DNA of 64,000 nt from Lysobacter sp. M2-1 (lineage in GTDB: Bacteria > Pseudomonadota > Gammaproteobacteria > Xanthomonadales > Xanthomonadaceae). The first letter of the stretch is position 1, and every line of letters begins with the position of its first letter. This document shows positions 21,848-32,578 of this stretch, one piece after another. Below the pieces are notes generated by a model, which had not been told where the DNA came from, made no database searches, and saw only the letters and a program-made list of their open reading frames with translations. Where the stretch lies: NCBI RefSeq assembly GCF_022662495.1, contig NZ_JAKPBU010000001.1, forward strand, positions 1,860,001-1,924,000, given 5' to 3'. Both the position numbers and the translations under genes were made by a program.

Positions 21848-21975
21848 CGTAGGAGCGCCTCTCGGGCGCGACCCACAATCCGGGGGTGGTCCTGTAGGAG
21901 TGCCTCTCAGGCGCGACCCATGATCCGATACGCCAAACACCATCCGGTCGCGCCGAAGCGGCGCTCCTACACCGG
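21848..21975. repeat. family A hairpin repeats between pilB and pilC
   Basis: Two direct heads, GTAGGAGCGCCTCTCGGGCG (21849) and GTAGGAGTGCCTCTCAGGCG (21894), followed by an inverted tail GGTCGCGCCGAAGCGGCGCT ending CCTACAC. Nothing else was recognised in the 271-base gap. Confidence 0.8.
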
Positions 21976-22015
21976 CAGCCCGTAGGCTGATCTGCGCCCC
22001 GACGCGCTCCCGCCG

Positions 22016-23746
<1,731 letters not shown>

Positions 23747-23855
23747 GCGTCCTCCGAGAAAGTCCGAGTCTACGCCCGCAAACCGCGTGCCATGACAGGG
23801 CCACATCGGCAACCGCCGGCGTTACAGGCTAATCTTGCCGCGAAAAGGGGAAGTT

Positions 23856-24710
23856 ATGCGCGTTACCGTGATCATGCCCGCAAAAAACGAGGCCGAGGGC
23901 CTGCGGCAAACCCTGCCGCGGCTGCACGCGCAGCTGCCCGAGGCGGAGCTGATCGTGGTCGACGACGGCTCCAGCGACGGCACCGCCCTGGTTGCCAGCG
24001 AAGCCGGCAGTCGCGCACTGACCTCGCCGTATTCCATGGGCAACGGCGCGGCGATCAAGCGCGGCGCGCGCGCCGCCAGCGGCGAGGTCCTGGTGTTCAT
24101 GGACGCGGACGGCCAGCACGACCCGGCGCATATCCCCCTGCTGCTGGCCAAGCTGGACGAGGGCTACGACATGGTGGTGGGCGCGCGCGACGGCAGCGGC
24201 CAGGCCAGCGCCGGCCGCAGCGCCGCCAATGCGTTCTACAACAAGTTGGCCAGCTGGATGACCGGCAAGCCCATCGCCGACCTGACCTCCGGCTTTCGCG
24301 CGGTGCGCGCTGACAAGTTCCGCGAGTTCCTGCATTTGCTGCCCAACGGCTTTTCCTATCCCACCACCATCACAATGGCGTTCTTCCGCAGCGCCTACCC
24401 GGTGGCCTACGTGCCGATCCCGGTGGCCAAGCGCATCGGCAGGAGCCATATCCGACCGATCCGCGATGGGCTGCGCTTTCTGTTGATCATTTTCAAGATC
24501 GCCACGCTGTATTCGCCGCTCAAGCTTTTCGCCCCCACTGGCGCGGCCTTCTTCCTGCTGGGTCTGGGCTATTACGGCTATACCTATACGACCCAGGGCC
24601 GTTTCACCAATATGAGTGCGCTGCTTTTCAGCGCGGCCGTGATCATCTTCCTGATCGGGTTGATTTCAGAGCAGATCACGTCATTGACATACAAGCAGGA
24701 GCGCACCTGA
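23856..24710 (+). CDS. GT2 glycosyltransferase of the polyprenyl-phosphate type
   Basis: Family 2 glycosyltransferase resembling dolichyl/undecaprenyl-phosphate mannosyl- or glucosyltransferases, which charge a lipid carrier with one sugar. The ATG at 23856 after GGGGAAGT gives 284 residues. N-terminal GT-A domain (VIMPAKNEAEGL, VDDGSSDGT, FMDADGQHD with the DxD near 83-85), then two C-terminal membrane segments (about 215-240 and 250-270). It is the first gene of the + strand glycan operon; its stop abuts gmd. Sugar specificity cannot be read from the sequence. Confidence 0.85.
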   Translation: MRVTVIMPAKNEAEGLRQTLPRLHAQLPEAELIVVDDGSSDGTALVASEAGSRALTSPYSMGNGAAIKRGARAASGEVLVFMDADGQHDPAHIPLLLAKLDEGYDMVVGARDGSGQASAGRSAANAFYNKLASWMTGKPIADLTSGFRAVRADKFREFLHLLPNGFSYPTTITMAFFRSAYPVAYVPIPVAKRIGRSHIRPIRDGLRFLLIIFKIATLYSPLKLFAPTGAAFFLLGLGYYGYTYTTQGRFTNMSALLFSAAVIIFLIGLISEQITSLTYKQERT

Positions 24711-25793
24711 GTGAAGCGCGCGCTTATCACCGGCGTTACGGGTCAGGACGGGGCGTATCTGGCCGAGCTGCTGCTGGACAAGGGTTACGAGGTGCACGGC
24801 ATCAAGCGGCGTGCCTCGTCGTTCAATACCAAGCGCATCGACCATCTGTATCGCGATCCGCACGAAAAGGGTGTGCGGTTCTTCCTGCACCACGGTGACG
24901 TTACCGACTCGTCGAGCCTGATCCGCATCATGCAGCAGACCCAGCCGGACGAGGTCTATAACCTCGCGGCGCAGAGTCACGTCGCGGTGTCGTTCGAACA
25001 GCCAGAATACACGGCCGACACCAACGCGCTCGGCACACTGCGCCTTCTGGAGGCGATCCGTATCTTGGACATGCAGAAGCGCACGCGCTTTTACCAGGCT
25101 TCCACCTCAGAGATGTACGGCATGGTGCGGGAAACGCCGCAGCGCGAGACCACGCCGTTCTACCCGCGATCGCCGTACGCCGCCGCCAAGCTCTATGCCT
25201 ACTGGATCACGGTGAACTACCGCGAGGCGCACGGTATCCACGCAAGCAACGGCATCCTGTTCAACCACGAGTCGCCGGTGCGCGGCGAGAACTTCGTCAC
25301 GCGCAAGATCACGCGTGGACTTGCGCGGATCAAGCTCGGGCTGCAGACGTGCCTGTACCTGGGCAACCTGGATGCCAAGCGCGACTGGGGTCACGCACGC
25401 GACTATGTCGTCGCGCAGTGGCTGGTTCTGCAGCAGGATGATCCGGGTGACTACGTCATCGCGTCCGGTCACCAGCACAGCGTGCGGGACTTCGTCGCTG
25501 CGGCCGCGCGCGAGATGGAGATTGACCTCACATGGCGCGGCAGCGGCCTGGACGAGCAGGGGGTGGACGGGCATGGCCAGGTGATCGTGGCCATCGACCC
25601 GCGCTACTTTCGCCCGGCCGAAGTCGACACGCTGCTCGGCGATGCATCGAAGGCGAAGCGCGAACTCGGCTGGGAGCCGTCGATCGGCTTCGACGAACTC
25701 GTGCGAGAGATGGCGCAGGCCGACCTGCGCGCCGCGCAGCGCGATTCTCTGATCACGCAGCACGGCTACCGCGCCGACGACTTCAACGAGTAG
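24711..25793 (+). CDS. gmd: GDP-mannose 4,6-dehydratase
   Basis: SDR enzyme that converts GDP-D-mannose to GDP-4-keto-6-deoxymannose. GTG start immediately after the preceding stop; 360 residues. NAD(P) motif [12 protein letters not shown], catalytic STSEMYG, and the SPYAAAK box with Tyr156/Lys160 at the family position. GDP-binding features such as NTKRIDHLY and [18 protein letters not shown] are present. No GDP-fucose synthase or typical Rmd follows, so the keto sugar probably feeds another branch made by the downstream enzymes. Confidence 0.95.
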   Translation: MKRALITGVTGQDGAYLAELLLDKGYEVHGIKRRASSFNTKRIDHLYRDPHEKGVRFFLHHGDVTDSSSLIRIMQQTQPDEVYNLAAQSHVAVSFEQPEYTADTNALGTLRLLEAIRILDMQKRTRFYQASTSEMYGMVRETPQRETTPFYPRSPYAAAKLYAYWITVNYREAHGIHASNGILFNHESPVRGENFVTRKITRGLARIKLGLQTCLYLGNLDAKRDWGHARDYVVAQWLVLQQDDPGDYVIASGHQHSVRDFVAAAAREMEIDLTWRGSGLDEQGVDGHGQVIVAIDPRYFRPAEVDTLLGDASKAKRELGWEPSIGFDELVREMAQADLRAAQRDSLITQHGYRADDFNE

Positions 25794-25798
25794 CGCCC

Positions 25799-27298
25799 AT
25801 GCGCCTGGCGCGGAACATGGCGGCAGCGATGGCCAACTCGGTCATCGTCGTCCTGATCAACCTGGTGGCGCTGCCATTCTACCTGCGCCTGCTCGGCATG
25901 GAGGCCTACGGCCTCATTGGCTTCTACGCGACGCTGCAGGCGGTGCTACAAGTTCTCGACCTCGGTCTTGCCCCCACCGTTAGTCGCGAGATCGCGCATG
26001 GCGCGGAAACGGGACACCAGCGGCGTTCGGCCTCGCTGCTGCGAACACTGGGCACCGTGTACATCGGCGTCGCGATCATCATCGCCATGCTCGTCGCGCT
26101 CGCCGCGCCGTGGATCGCCGCGCACTGGCTGCAGGCGAAGTCGCTGCCTGAGGCTACAGTCGCGCAGGCTGTCGCATTGATGGGCGTGACCCTCGCGTGC
26201 CGCTGGCCCATCAGTCTCTACCACGGCGCACTGGTCGGTGCGCACCGCCTGGCACGTTCAGCGGCGACGAGCGTGACGATGAACATCGCCGCGGCCATTA
26301 CCACCATCGCGGTGCTGGTGTGGGGCGTTCGCAGCGTCGAAGCGTTCTTCGTCGTGCAGGCGGCCTTCGGCCTGGTGCACGCGATCGCACTGCGCGGGCT
26401 GGCGCAGCGCGCCGTGGGCGAGCGCGATGCGCCGTACGACTTCGCGGACCTGCGGCGGGTGTGGCGCTTTTCGGCGTGGATGTCGGGCGTGACGATCGTG
26501 GGGACCCTGGTGTCTCAGCTCGACAAGATCGTGCTGAGCCGTATGATTGGGTTAGGAGAATTCGGTCATTATGTCCTCGCTGCATTGATCGTAAGCGGAC
26601 TGCAGGTGTTGACCACGCCGGCGTTCGCATCGCTGTATCCCAAGTTCTCTGCGCTGATCGCGCGTGGCGACGAGGCTTCGCTCGAACACCTCTACGGGGT
26701 CGCGGGACGCCTGTTCGCGATCGCGTTGTTCACCATCGCATTCGGGGTGGTCTTCCACACAGAGCCGTTGCTACTAGTCTGGGTGAGGAATGGCAGCGTG
26801 GCGGCAAGCGTAGCGCCAATCGCAGCACTGCTCGTAATCGGCTCGGCATGCAACGGCCTCATGTACTTCGCGCACGCACTGCAGTTGGCTGCAGGGCGGC
26901 CGAGGTTCGCGTTCCTGATCGCGTTTGGGTTACTGGTCGTGATGGTCCCGCTGGTGATCGTGCTCGCGAATCGTTTCGGGGCATTGGGAGGCGCTGCCGC
27001 CTGGCTGATCGTGAACGCGCTCTATCTTGCGGTGGGTGCTTGGCTCACTGGCCGCTATGTGATGCGGTTCGCAGGGTTGCATTGGCTCACGGCTAACGTC
27101 GCTGTTCCTTTGCTAGCGACTCTCATGCCTGCATTGCTTGGCGCGTGGATATGCCGCACTCTGGCGGTCGGGCCATGGGTCGCCTTGGGGATCGGCGGAT
27201 TCGCCGCGCTGGCAGGCATCGGGCTTGGGATCGTCGGCAGCTTCAAGCCGCGCGAATTTCGCCAGGTCATTGGCATGGCGCTGGGCCGCGCGATATGA
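25799..27298 (+). CDS. Wzx-type oligosaccharide flippase
   Basis: MATE/PST-superfamily membrane protein that flips lipid-linked oligosaccharides. The ATG at 25799, 5 bases after the gmd stop, gives 499 residues with about 12-14 hydrophobic segments. The N-terminal NSVIVVLINLVALPFYLRLL and a GMEAYGLIGFYATLQ-like segment are typical of O-antigen flippases. The open frame upstream to 25532 lies inside gmd and is not used. No wzy polymerase is recognised nearby, so the glycan may be short. Confidence 0.88.
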   Translation: MRLARNMAAAMANSVIVVLINLVALPFYLRLLGMEAYGLIGFYATLQAVLQVLDLGLAPTVSREIAHGAETGHQRRSASLLRTLGTVYIGVAIIIAMLVALAAPWIAAHWLQAKSLPEATVAQAVALMGVTLACRWPISLYHGALVGAHRLARSAATSVTMNIAAAITTIAVLVWGVRSVEAFFVVQAAFGLVHAIALRGLAQRAVGERDAPYDFADLRRVWRFSAWMSGVTIVGTLVSQLDKIVLSRMIGLGEFGHYVLAALIVSGLQVLTTPAFASLYPKFSALIARGDEASLEHLYGVAGRLFAIALFTIAFGVVFHTEPLLLVWVRNGSVAASVAPIAALLVIGSACNGLMYFAHALQLAAGRPRFAFLIAFGLLVVMVPLVIVLANRFGALGGAAAWLIVNALYLAVGAWLTGRYVMRFAGLHWLTANVAVPLLATLMPALLGAWICRTLAVGPWVALGIGGFAALAGIGLGIVGSFKPREFRQVIGMALGRAI

Positions 27299-27310
27299 CG
27301 GAGTGAGCGC

Positions 27311-28159
27311 ATGCTAGATCGAGCCATGAATTACTTGATCGACTTCAAGGATCGGCAACGCATAGCCATCGCGCTGGCAAAGGGCGGCGCGGCTATGCTG
27401 GCGCGCGAGATCGACGCGCATGATCCACGCACGTGGGAATTCTCCGGCTTCAGTCAAAACGGCGAGGACGGAATCCTGGACGTGCTGCGCCGTCGTCTCG
27501 GTTGGTCGAATCGCTACTTGGTCGAGATTGGTGCTGCCGACGGCACGGAGAACAACAGCAGCTGGCTGCTCCTGACCGAGCGATACGAAGGTCTGATGGT
27601 TGAGGGCGACCCGCGCCAATCAGCGCGCGCGCGCCGCAACGTCGCGCGCTACAGCATTGGCAGTGAGTGTCTGTCAATGTTCGTCACACTAGACACCGTT
27701 GACCGTATCCTCGAGCGGGTCCTCCATCTCGACCCCGACGTGTTCTCGCTAGACATCGATGGAAATGACTACCACATCGCCAACGCGCTGTTCGATCGCG
27801 GCTTCCGTCCGAAGATCGTCTCCGTAGAATACAACTCTGCGTTCGGCCCGGAGCGCAGCGTGACGTCGGCTTACAAGGACGACTTCCGTCGTACGGCCGC
27901 GCACCCGTCGCACCTGTACTACGGCGTATCGGTCACCGCGTGGAAGACGTTCTTCGCCAAACATGGCTATCGCTTCGTGACGGTGGATTCGAACGGAGTC
28001 AATGCGTTCTTCGTCGATCCCTCGCTGTTCGACAAGTCGTTCCTCGACGCAGTCGAGGGGCTTGGTTTCGCGGAGAACCGCTACCAACTACGCGCGCACG
28101 GTCGTGACCATGCTGGTCAGTTCGCGCGGATCGCAGACCAGCCGCTCGTGACGGTGTGA
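27311..28159 (+). CDS. FkbM-like SAM-dependent methyltransferase
   Basis: Rossmann-fold methyltransferase-like protein of 282 residues. Motif I appears as VEIGAADGTENNS, after the FSQNGEDGILD segment common in FkbM-like proteins of polysaccharide loci. It probably O-methylates a sugar hydroxyl of the glycan; substrate unknown. GGAG lies 8 bases before the ATG at 27311; an alternative ATG is at 27326. It lies between the flippase and a GT2 with short gaps, in one operon. Confidence 0.7.
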   Translation: MLDRAMNYLIDFKDRQRIAIALAKGGAAMLAREIDAHDPRTWEFSGFSQNGEDGILDVLRRRLGWSNRYLVEIGAADGTENNSSWLLLTERYEGLMVEGDPRQSARARRNVARYSIGSECLSMFVTLDTVDRILERVLHLDPDVFSLDIDGNDYHIANALFDRGFRPKIVSVEYNSAFGPERSVTSAYKDDFRRTAAHPSHLYYGVSVTAWKTFFAKHGYRFVTVDSNGVNAFFVDPSLFDKSFLDAVEGLGFAENRYQLRAHGRDHAGQFARIADQPLVTV

Positions 28160-28166
28160 GGGCGCG

Positions 28167-29201
28167 GTGGATCAAGACCGCCCCCGTCTGTCGATCTGCA
28201 TCGCGACGCTGAACCGCAGCGCGTTCATCGGCGAGACGCTCGACACGATCGCGCCGCAGTTGCGCGACGACGTGGAGTTGGTGATCGCCGACGGCGCTTC
28301 GAAGGACGATACGGCGGATGTCGTCGGCCGCTACGCCGCGCGGGACCCGCGCGTGCGCTACGTTCGCCTGCCGGCCGCCTCCGGTGTGGATCAGGATTAC
28401 GACATCGCGGTATCGCACGCTCGCGGCGACTACTGCTGGCTAATGACGGACGACGACCTGCTCAAGCCCGGCGCTGTCGAGCGCGTGCTGCGCGAACTTC
28501 ACGGCGACGTAGAGTTAGTCATCGTCAATGCGGAAGTGCGCACTGCCGATTTCGGCGGCACGCTGCGTGGCGCCCTCGTGGCCAAGGACTCCGATGCGGA
28601 GTACGCGCTCGAGGACGCCGACGGCCTGCTCGCCGACACAGCGCATGCGCTGAGTTTCATTGGCTGCGTGGTCATCTCGCGCACGTTCTGGTTCGCGCGC
28701 GACCGCGCGGCGTACTACGGCTCACTGTTCATCCACGTGGGCGTGATCTTCCAAGGGCTCACGCCGCGCACGCACGTCATCGCCAAGCCCCTGATCACGA
28801 TCCGCTATGGCAACGCGATGTGGACGCCGCGTGGGTTCGAGATCTGGATGTTCAAGTGGCCATCGCTCGTGTGGTCGTTCCCGGGCGTCTCCGCACAGGC
28901 CAAGTCGCGCATCAGCGCACGCGAGCCGTGGCGACAGATGCGAAAGCTCTGGCTCTATCGCAGCATTGGCGGTTACGCGCCGCGCGAGTACGACCGTTTC
29001 CTCTCCGGGCGTCCAATGAGCCCGATAGCGCGCCTGTTGGCGCGCACCATCGCGGTAGTGCCCTCGCGTCTCGCCAATGCAATGGCGAGCCTGTACTGCG
29101 GCCTGTTCGCACGCCACGCCCGCATGAACATCTACGACCTGTCGCGTAGCCCGCATGCGTCGTTCGTCTCGCGCGCGGTCGCGCGATCGGCGGGATATTG
29201 A
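28167..29201 (+). CDS. GT2 glycosyltransferase (abequosyltransferase-like)
   Basis: Family 2 glycosyltransferase of 344 residues: LSICIATLNRSAFIGETLDT at the N-terminus, IADGASKDDT, and MTDDDLLKPGA with the metal-binding aspartates. The overall pattern resembles RfbV-type transferases that add a deoxysugar branch. GTG start 7 bases after the preceding stop. No clear transmembrane segment, so it is probably membrane-associated in the cytoplasm. Donor and acceptor are not deducible. Confidence 0.8.
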   Translation: MDQDRPRLSICIATLNRSAFIGETLDTIAPQLRDDVELVIADGASKDDTADVVGRYAARDPRVRYVRLPAASGVDQDYDIAVSHARGDYCWLMTDDDLLKPGAVERVLRELHGDVELVIVNAEVRTADFGGTLRGALVAKDSDAEYALEDADGLLADTAHALSFIGCVVISRTFWFARDRAAYYGSLFIHVGVIFQGLTPRTHVIAKPLITIRYGNAMWTPRGFEIWMFKWPSLVWSFPGVSAQAKSRISAREPWRQMRKLWLYRSIGGYAPREYDRFLSGRPMSPIARLLARTIAVVPSRLANAMASLYCGLFARHARMNIYDLSRSPHASFVSRAVARSAGY

Positions 29202-29202
29202 G

Positions 29203-30156
29203 ATGGCGACGATCCTGATCAGCGGCATCGGCGGGCAGGATGGCAGCTATCTGGCCGAACAGTCGCTCGCGGCGGGGCATCGTGTCGTCGGCCTGCTCCG
29301 CACCGGGCGCGCGTCGCGGGCGCCCGAGAACGTGGAGTGTGTCGAATGGGACTTCGTCAGTAAAGAAGGTCTGCGCGCGGTCTTGAGAGACGTTCGCCCC
29401 GCACACTTCTACAACCTGGCCGCCTTCTCGACCGGGGCCGGCATGTATGACGACGCCGTTGCCATCGGCGAGCTCAACGGCGTCGCTGTCGCACGCATGC
29501 TCCAGGCGATCGTGGATGTTGATCCGGAGATCCGCTTCTGCCAGGCATCGAGTAGCGAAATGTTTGGTGACCCGATCGTCGTGCCGCAAACCGAAGCCAC
29601 GCCGTTCCGTCCGCTGAGTCCGTACGCAGCGGCGAAGCTGTTCGCTCATACGGTGGTAAATTCCTTTCGCATGCACCGCTGCGTGTTCGCGTGTTCGGCT
29701 ATCCTCTATAACCACGAGAGTCCTCGTCGCGGGCCGGCCTTCGTCACGCGCAAGATCGTCGATGCCGTCGCGCGAGTTCGCGCGGGTGATACGGGCAAGC
29801 TGCTGCTGGGTGATCTGGATGCGCAACGAGATTGGGGCTATGCCCCGGATTACGTGCGCGCCATGCGGCTGATGCTGGCGCACGACCGACCTTGCGACTA
29901 CGTGGTGGCTACCGGCGAGCTGCACTCGGTTCGCGAGTTCTGTGAGCTCGCGTTCTCCCATGCAGGGCTCGACTGGCGCGAGTGGGTTGAGGGCGGTGCG
30001 GCAGACGTCCGCCAGGATCGTCGCGGCCCCCGAGTCGGCGATGCGACCAAGCTGCGTAACACCTTGGGGTGGCGGCCGGAGACCGACTTCGGCACGCTCG
30101 TACGCATTATGGTCGATGCTGCGATCGCTTCGACCGATGCCCGGATGACGACATGA
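29203..30156 (+). CDS. Gmd-like NAD-dependent nucleotide-sugar enzyme
   Basis: SDR paralogue of GDP-mannose 4,6-dehydratase, 317 residues from the ATG at 29203. It keeps GIGGQDGSYLAE, SSSEMFG and the SPYAAAK active-site box, plus a YNHESPRRGPAFVTRKI segment, but is shorter than Gmd. With gmd itself present, it is more likely a reductase, epimerase or second-step enzyme on the 4-keto intermediate than a duplicate. It overlaps the following C-methyltransferase gene by 4 bases, suggesting coupled steps. Confidence 0.8.
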   Translation: MATILISGIGGQDGSYLAEQSLAAGHRVVGLLRTGRASRAPENVECVEWDFVSKEGLRAVLRDVRPAHFYNLAAFSTGAGMYDDAVAIGELNGVAVARMLQAIVDVDPEIRFCQASSSEMFGDPIVVPQTEATPFRPLSPYAAAKLFAHTVVNSFRMHRCVFACSAILYNHESPRRGPAFVTRKIVDAVARVRAGDTGKLLLGDLDAQRDWGYAPDYVRAMRLMLAHDRPCDYVVATGELHSVREFCELAFSHAGLDWREWVEGGAADVRQDRRGPRVGDATKLRNTLGWRPETDFGTLVRIMVDAAIASTDARMTT

Positions 30157-31406
30157 TGCAAGCCATCACCCGATGCCGCATCTGTGCCGGCACCGACCTG
30201 GTCCAGATACTCGACCTGGGCGAGCAGATGCTCACGGGCGTGTTCCCGCGTTCGCGCGAGATGCCTGTGACCACCGGGCCGCTGCGGCTGGTGAAGTGCA
30301 TGGCAGCCGAGGGATGTGGCTTGGTGCAGCTCGCGCACTCGTATGACCTCGGCGAGATGTACGGCGACAACTACGGCTACCGCTCTGGCCTCAACGCCAG
30401 CATGGTGCGTCACCTGCACGCGAAGGTCGATCGCGTGCTGTCGTTGGTGGACGTGCGCGTGGGCGACCTGATCGTGGACGTCGGCGCCAACGACGGCACC
30501 ACGCTCGGCGCGTATCCCGAAGCGCTGGGCGCCGACCTGCTGGGCATCGATCCCACCGGAGACAAGTTTCGCCAGTACTACAAGGCTCACGTGGACCTGT
30601 GCGCGGACTTCTTCAGCGGCGACACCCTGCGCCGCGTGCGGCCGGGCAAGCACGTGCGTGTGCTCACCTCGTTCTCGATGTACTACGACCTGGAAGCGCC
30701 TATGGCGTTCATGCAGGACGTGCACGACGTTCTGGCCGATGACGGCGTGTGGGTGTTCGAGCAGAGCTACATGCCCGCGATGCTGGCCGCGCTGTCGTAC
30801 GATACCGTGTGCCACGAGCATCTGGAGTACTACGCGCTGCGGCAGATCAAGTGGATGGCCGACCGCGTGGGCTTCACGCTGGTGGACATCGAGTTCAACG
30901 ACGTCAACGGTGGCAGCTTCTCGGTGACCGCGGCCAAGTCGACCTCGGGCGTGGCGGAAAGCCCGGACGTGGCGCGTATCCTCGCGCAGGAGCGCGAAGC
31001 CGGCCTGGACACGCTCGCGCCGTTCGAGGACTTCGCGCGCCGCGCCGCGGAGTCGCGCGACGACCTGCGTGCGTTCATCGAACTCGCGAAGGCCGAAGGA
31101 AAAACCATCGCCGCGCTCGGCGCATCCACCAAGGGCAACGTGCTGCTGCAGTACTGCGGTATCACCACAGACGACATCATAGAAGTCGGCGAGGTGAACC
31201 CCGACAAGTTCGGCGCGATGACGCCCGGCTCGTACCTGCCGATCCGTCCGGAGAGCGAGGTGCTCGCGCACGGCCACGACTACTACCTCGTGCTGCCGTG
31301 GCATTTCCGTCGCCACTTCCTGGCTAACCCGGCGTATGCGGGGCGCACGCTGCTGTTCCCGTTGCCGGAGTTGCAGGCGATCGATGTCGGGAACGTGATC
31401 GCGTGA
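30153..31406 (+). CDS. nucleotide-sugar C-methyltransferase (TylC3/NovU type)
   Basis: SAM-dependent sugar C-methyltransferase, 417 residues. It has the three-part layout of the family: an N-terminal zinc module (CRICAGTDL ... KCMAAEGCGLVQ), a central methyltransferase core with DVGANDGTTLG, and a C-terminal Rossmann domain (ALGASTKGNVLLQY). VCHEHLEYY carries the conserved HEHL block. Such enzymes methylate a carbon next to a keto group on NDP-4-keto-6-deoxy sugars, so it fits directly after gmd and the Gmd-like gene. Overlaps both neighbours by 4 bases. Confidence 0.88.
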   Translation: MMQAITRCRICAGTDLVQILDLGEQMLTGVFPRSREMPVTTGPLRLVKCMAAEGCGLVQLAHSYDLGEMYGDNYGYRSGLNASMVRHLHAKVDRVLSLVDVRVGDLIVDVGANDGTTLGAYPEALGADLLGIDPTGDKFRQYYKAHVDLCADFFSGDTLRRVRPGKHVRVLTSFSMYYDLEAPMAFMQDVHDVLADDGVWVFEQSYMPAMLAALSYDTVCHEHLEYYALRQIKWMADRVGFTLVDIEFNDVNGGSFSVTAAKSTSGVAESPDVARILAQEREAGLDTLAPFEDFARRAAESRDDLRAFIELAKAEGKTIAALGASTKGNVLLQYCGITTDDIIEVGEVNPDKFGAMTPGSYLPIRPESEVLAHGHDYYLVLPWHFRRHFLANPAYAGRTLLFPLPELQAIDVGNVIA

Positions 31407-32578
31407 CGACGCGCGCGCCACCACCTTCACCTGCGCAGGGAGCGCCGCGCGCCCGCGCGATCGCGTTCTACCTGCCGCAGTACCATCCGATCCCGGAGAA
31501 CGACGCGTGGTGGGGCAAGGGCTTTACCGAGTGGACGAATGTCGTCACCGGGCGGCCGCGTTTCGCGGGGCACTACCAGCCACACCTCCCCGCGGACCTC
31601 GGTTTCTACGACCTGCGTGTGCCGGAAACGCGGCAGGCGCAAGCGGACCTGGCGCGTGCCGCGGGCATCGAAGGCTTCTGCTATTACCACTACTGGTTCC
31701 AGGGTAAGCGCCTGCTGGGTGGGCCGATCGATGCGGTGCTGGCCTTGGGCGAACCCGACTTTCCGTTCTGCCTTTGCTGGGCAAACGAAAGCTGGTCGCG
31801 CGCGTGGAGTGGCCGCGACTACGACGTGCTGATGAAGCAGGGGTACGACGATGCCGACGACGCGGCCCACATCGATTGGTTGTGCGAGGTGTTCGCCGAT
31901 CCGCGCTACCTGCGTGTCGACGGCCGCCCACTCTTCCTGTTCTACAAGCCGGAGGGGTTGCCGGACGCGACACAGCTGCTGGCCAAGTGGCGGGCGCGGG
32001 TAATGGAGAAGGGCCTGCCGGCACCGTATTTTTGTGGCGTGCGTACAGGGTTCTCCACCCGTGATCCGGACGGCCTGCGTGCGCTCGGCTTCGATGGCGT
32101 GGTGGAGTTTGAGCCAAACCGCGAGCACTTCCCGGCGGCAAGGAATGCGGCGGGCCAAGTTGTCTCGCTCCTCCAGCGTCTGCTGCCTGAGCGGTGGTAC
32201 GACGCGCTGCGCAACAGCGCGTTCCTGGCCAAGCGCAACATCAACACTATCGTTGACTATTCCGCCTACGTTAACAGGCGCGTTGCGCGGCGACCTCTGG
32301 CCGAGACGACCTATCCCGTTGTGTTCCCCAGTTGGGACAACGCGGTTCGCCGCACGTCGGCGACGATCATCGAGAACCACGACCCGGCACAGTACAGGCG
32401 TTGGCTGGACGATGCGATCTCACGCGTTTCATTGCGTCCGGCAGATCAGCGTTTGGTGTTCATCAACGCCTGGAATGAATGGGCCGAGGGCTGCCATCTC
32501 GAGCCCGATCAGCGGCACGGGCACGCCTTCCTCGATGCTACGGCGCAGGCGCTCCATGCGCGGGTCACCGCACCGTAG
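31403..32578 (+). CDS. WbsX-like / GH99-like glycan protein
   Basis: Member of the WbsX family (GH99-like TIM barrel) found in O-antigen and capsule loci. 391 residues: AIAFYLPQYHPIPENDAWWG, GKGFTEWTNV, CYYHYWFQGKRLL, CWANESWSRAW and the C-terminal FINAWNEWAEGCHLEPD are all hallmarks. Activity is uncertain: the family is related to endo-alpha-mannosidases yet is often annotated as glycosyltransferase. GTG start overlapping the C-methyltransferase stop. Last gene of the + strand operon; its 3' end overlaps the convergent GT2 gene by 14 bases. Confidence 0.85.
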   Translation: MTTRAPPPSPAQGAPRARAIAFYLPQYHPIPENDAWWGKGFTEWTNVVTGRPRFAGHYQPHLPADLGFYDLRVPETRQAQADLARAAGIEGFCYYHYWFQGKRLLGGPIDAVLALGEPDFPFCLCWANESWSRAWSGRDYDVLMKQGYDDADDAAHIDWLCEVFADPRYLRVDGRPLFLFYKPEGLPDATQLLAKWRARVMEKGLPAPYFCGVRTGFSTRDPDGLRALGFDGVVEFEPNREHFPAARNAAGQVVSLLQRLLPERWYDALRNSAFLAKRNINTIVDYSAYVNRRVARRPLAETTYPVVFPSWDNAVRRTSATIIENHDPAQYRRWLDDAISRVSLRPADQRLVFINAWNEWAEGCHLEPDQRHGHAFLDATAQALHARVTAP

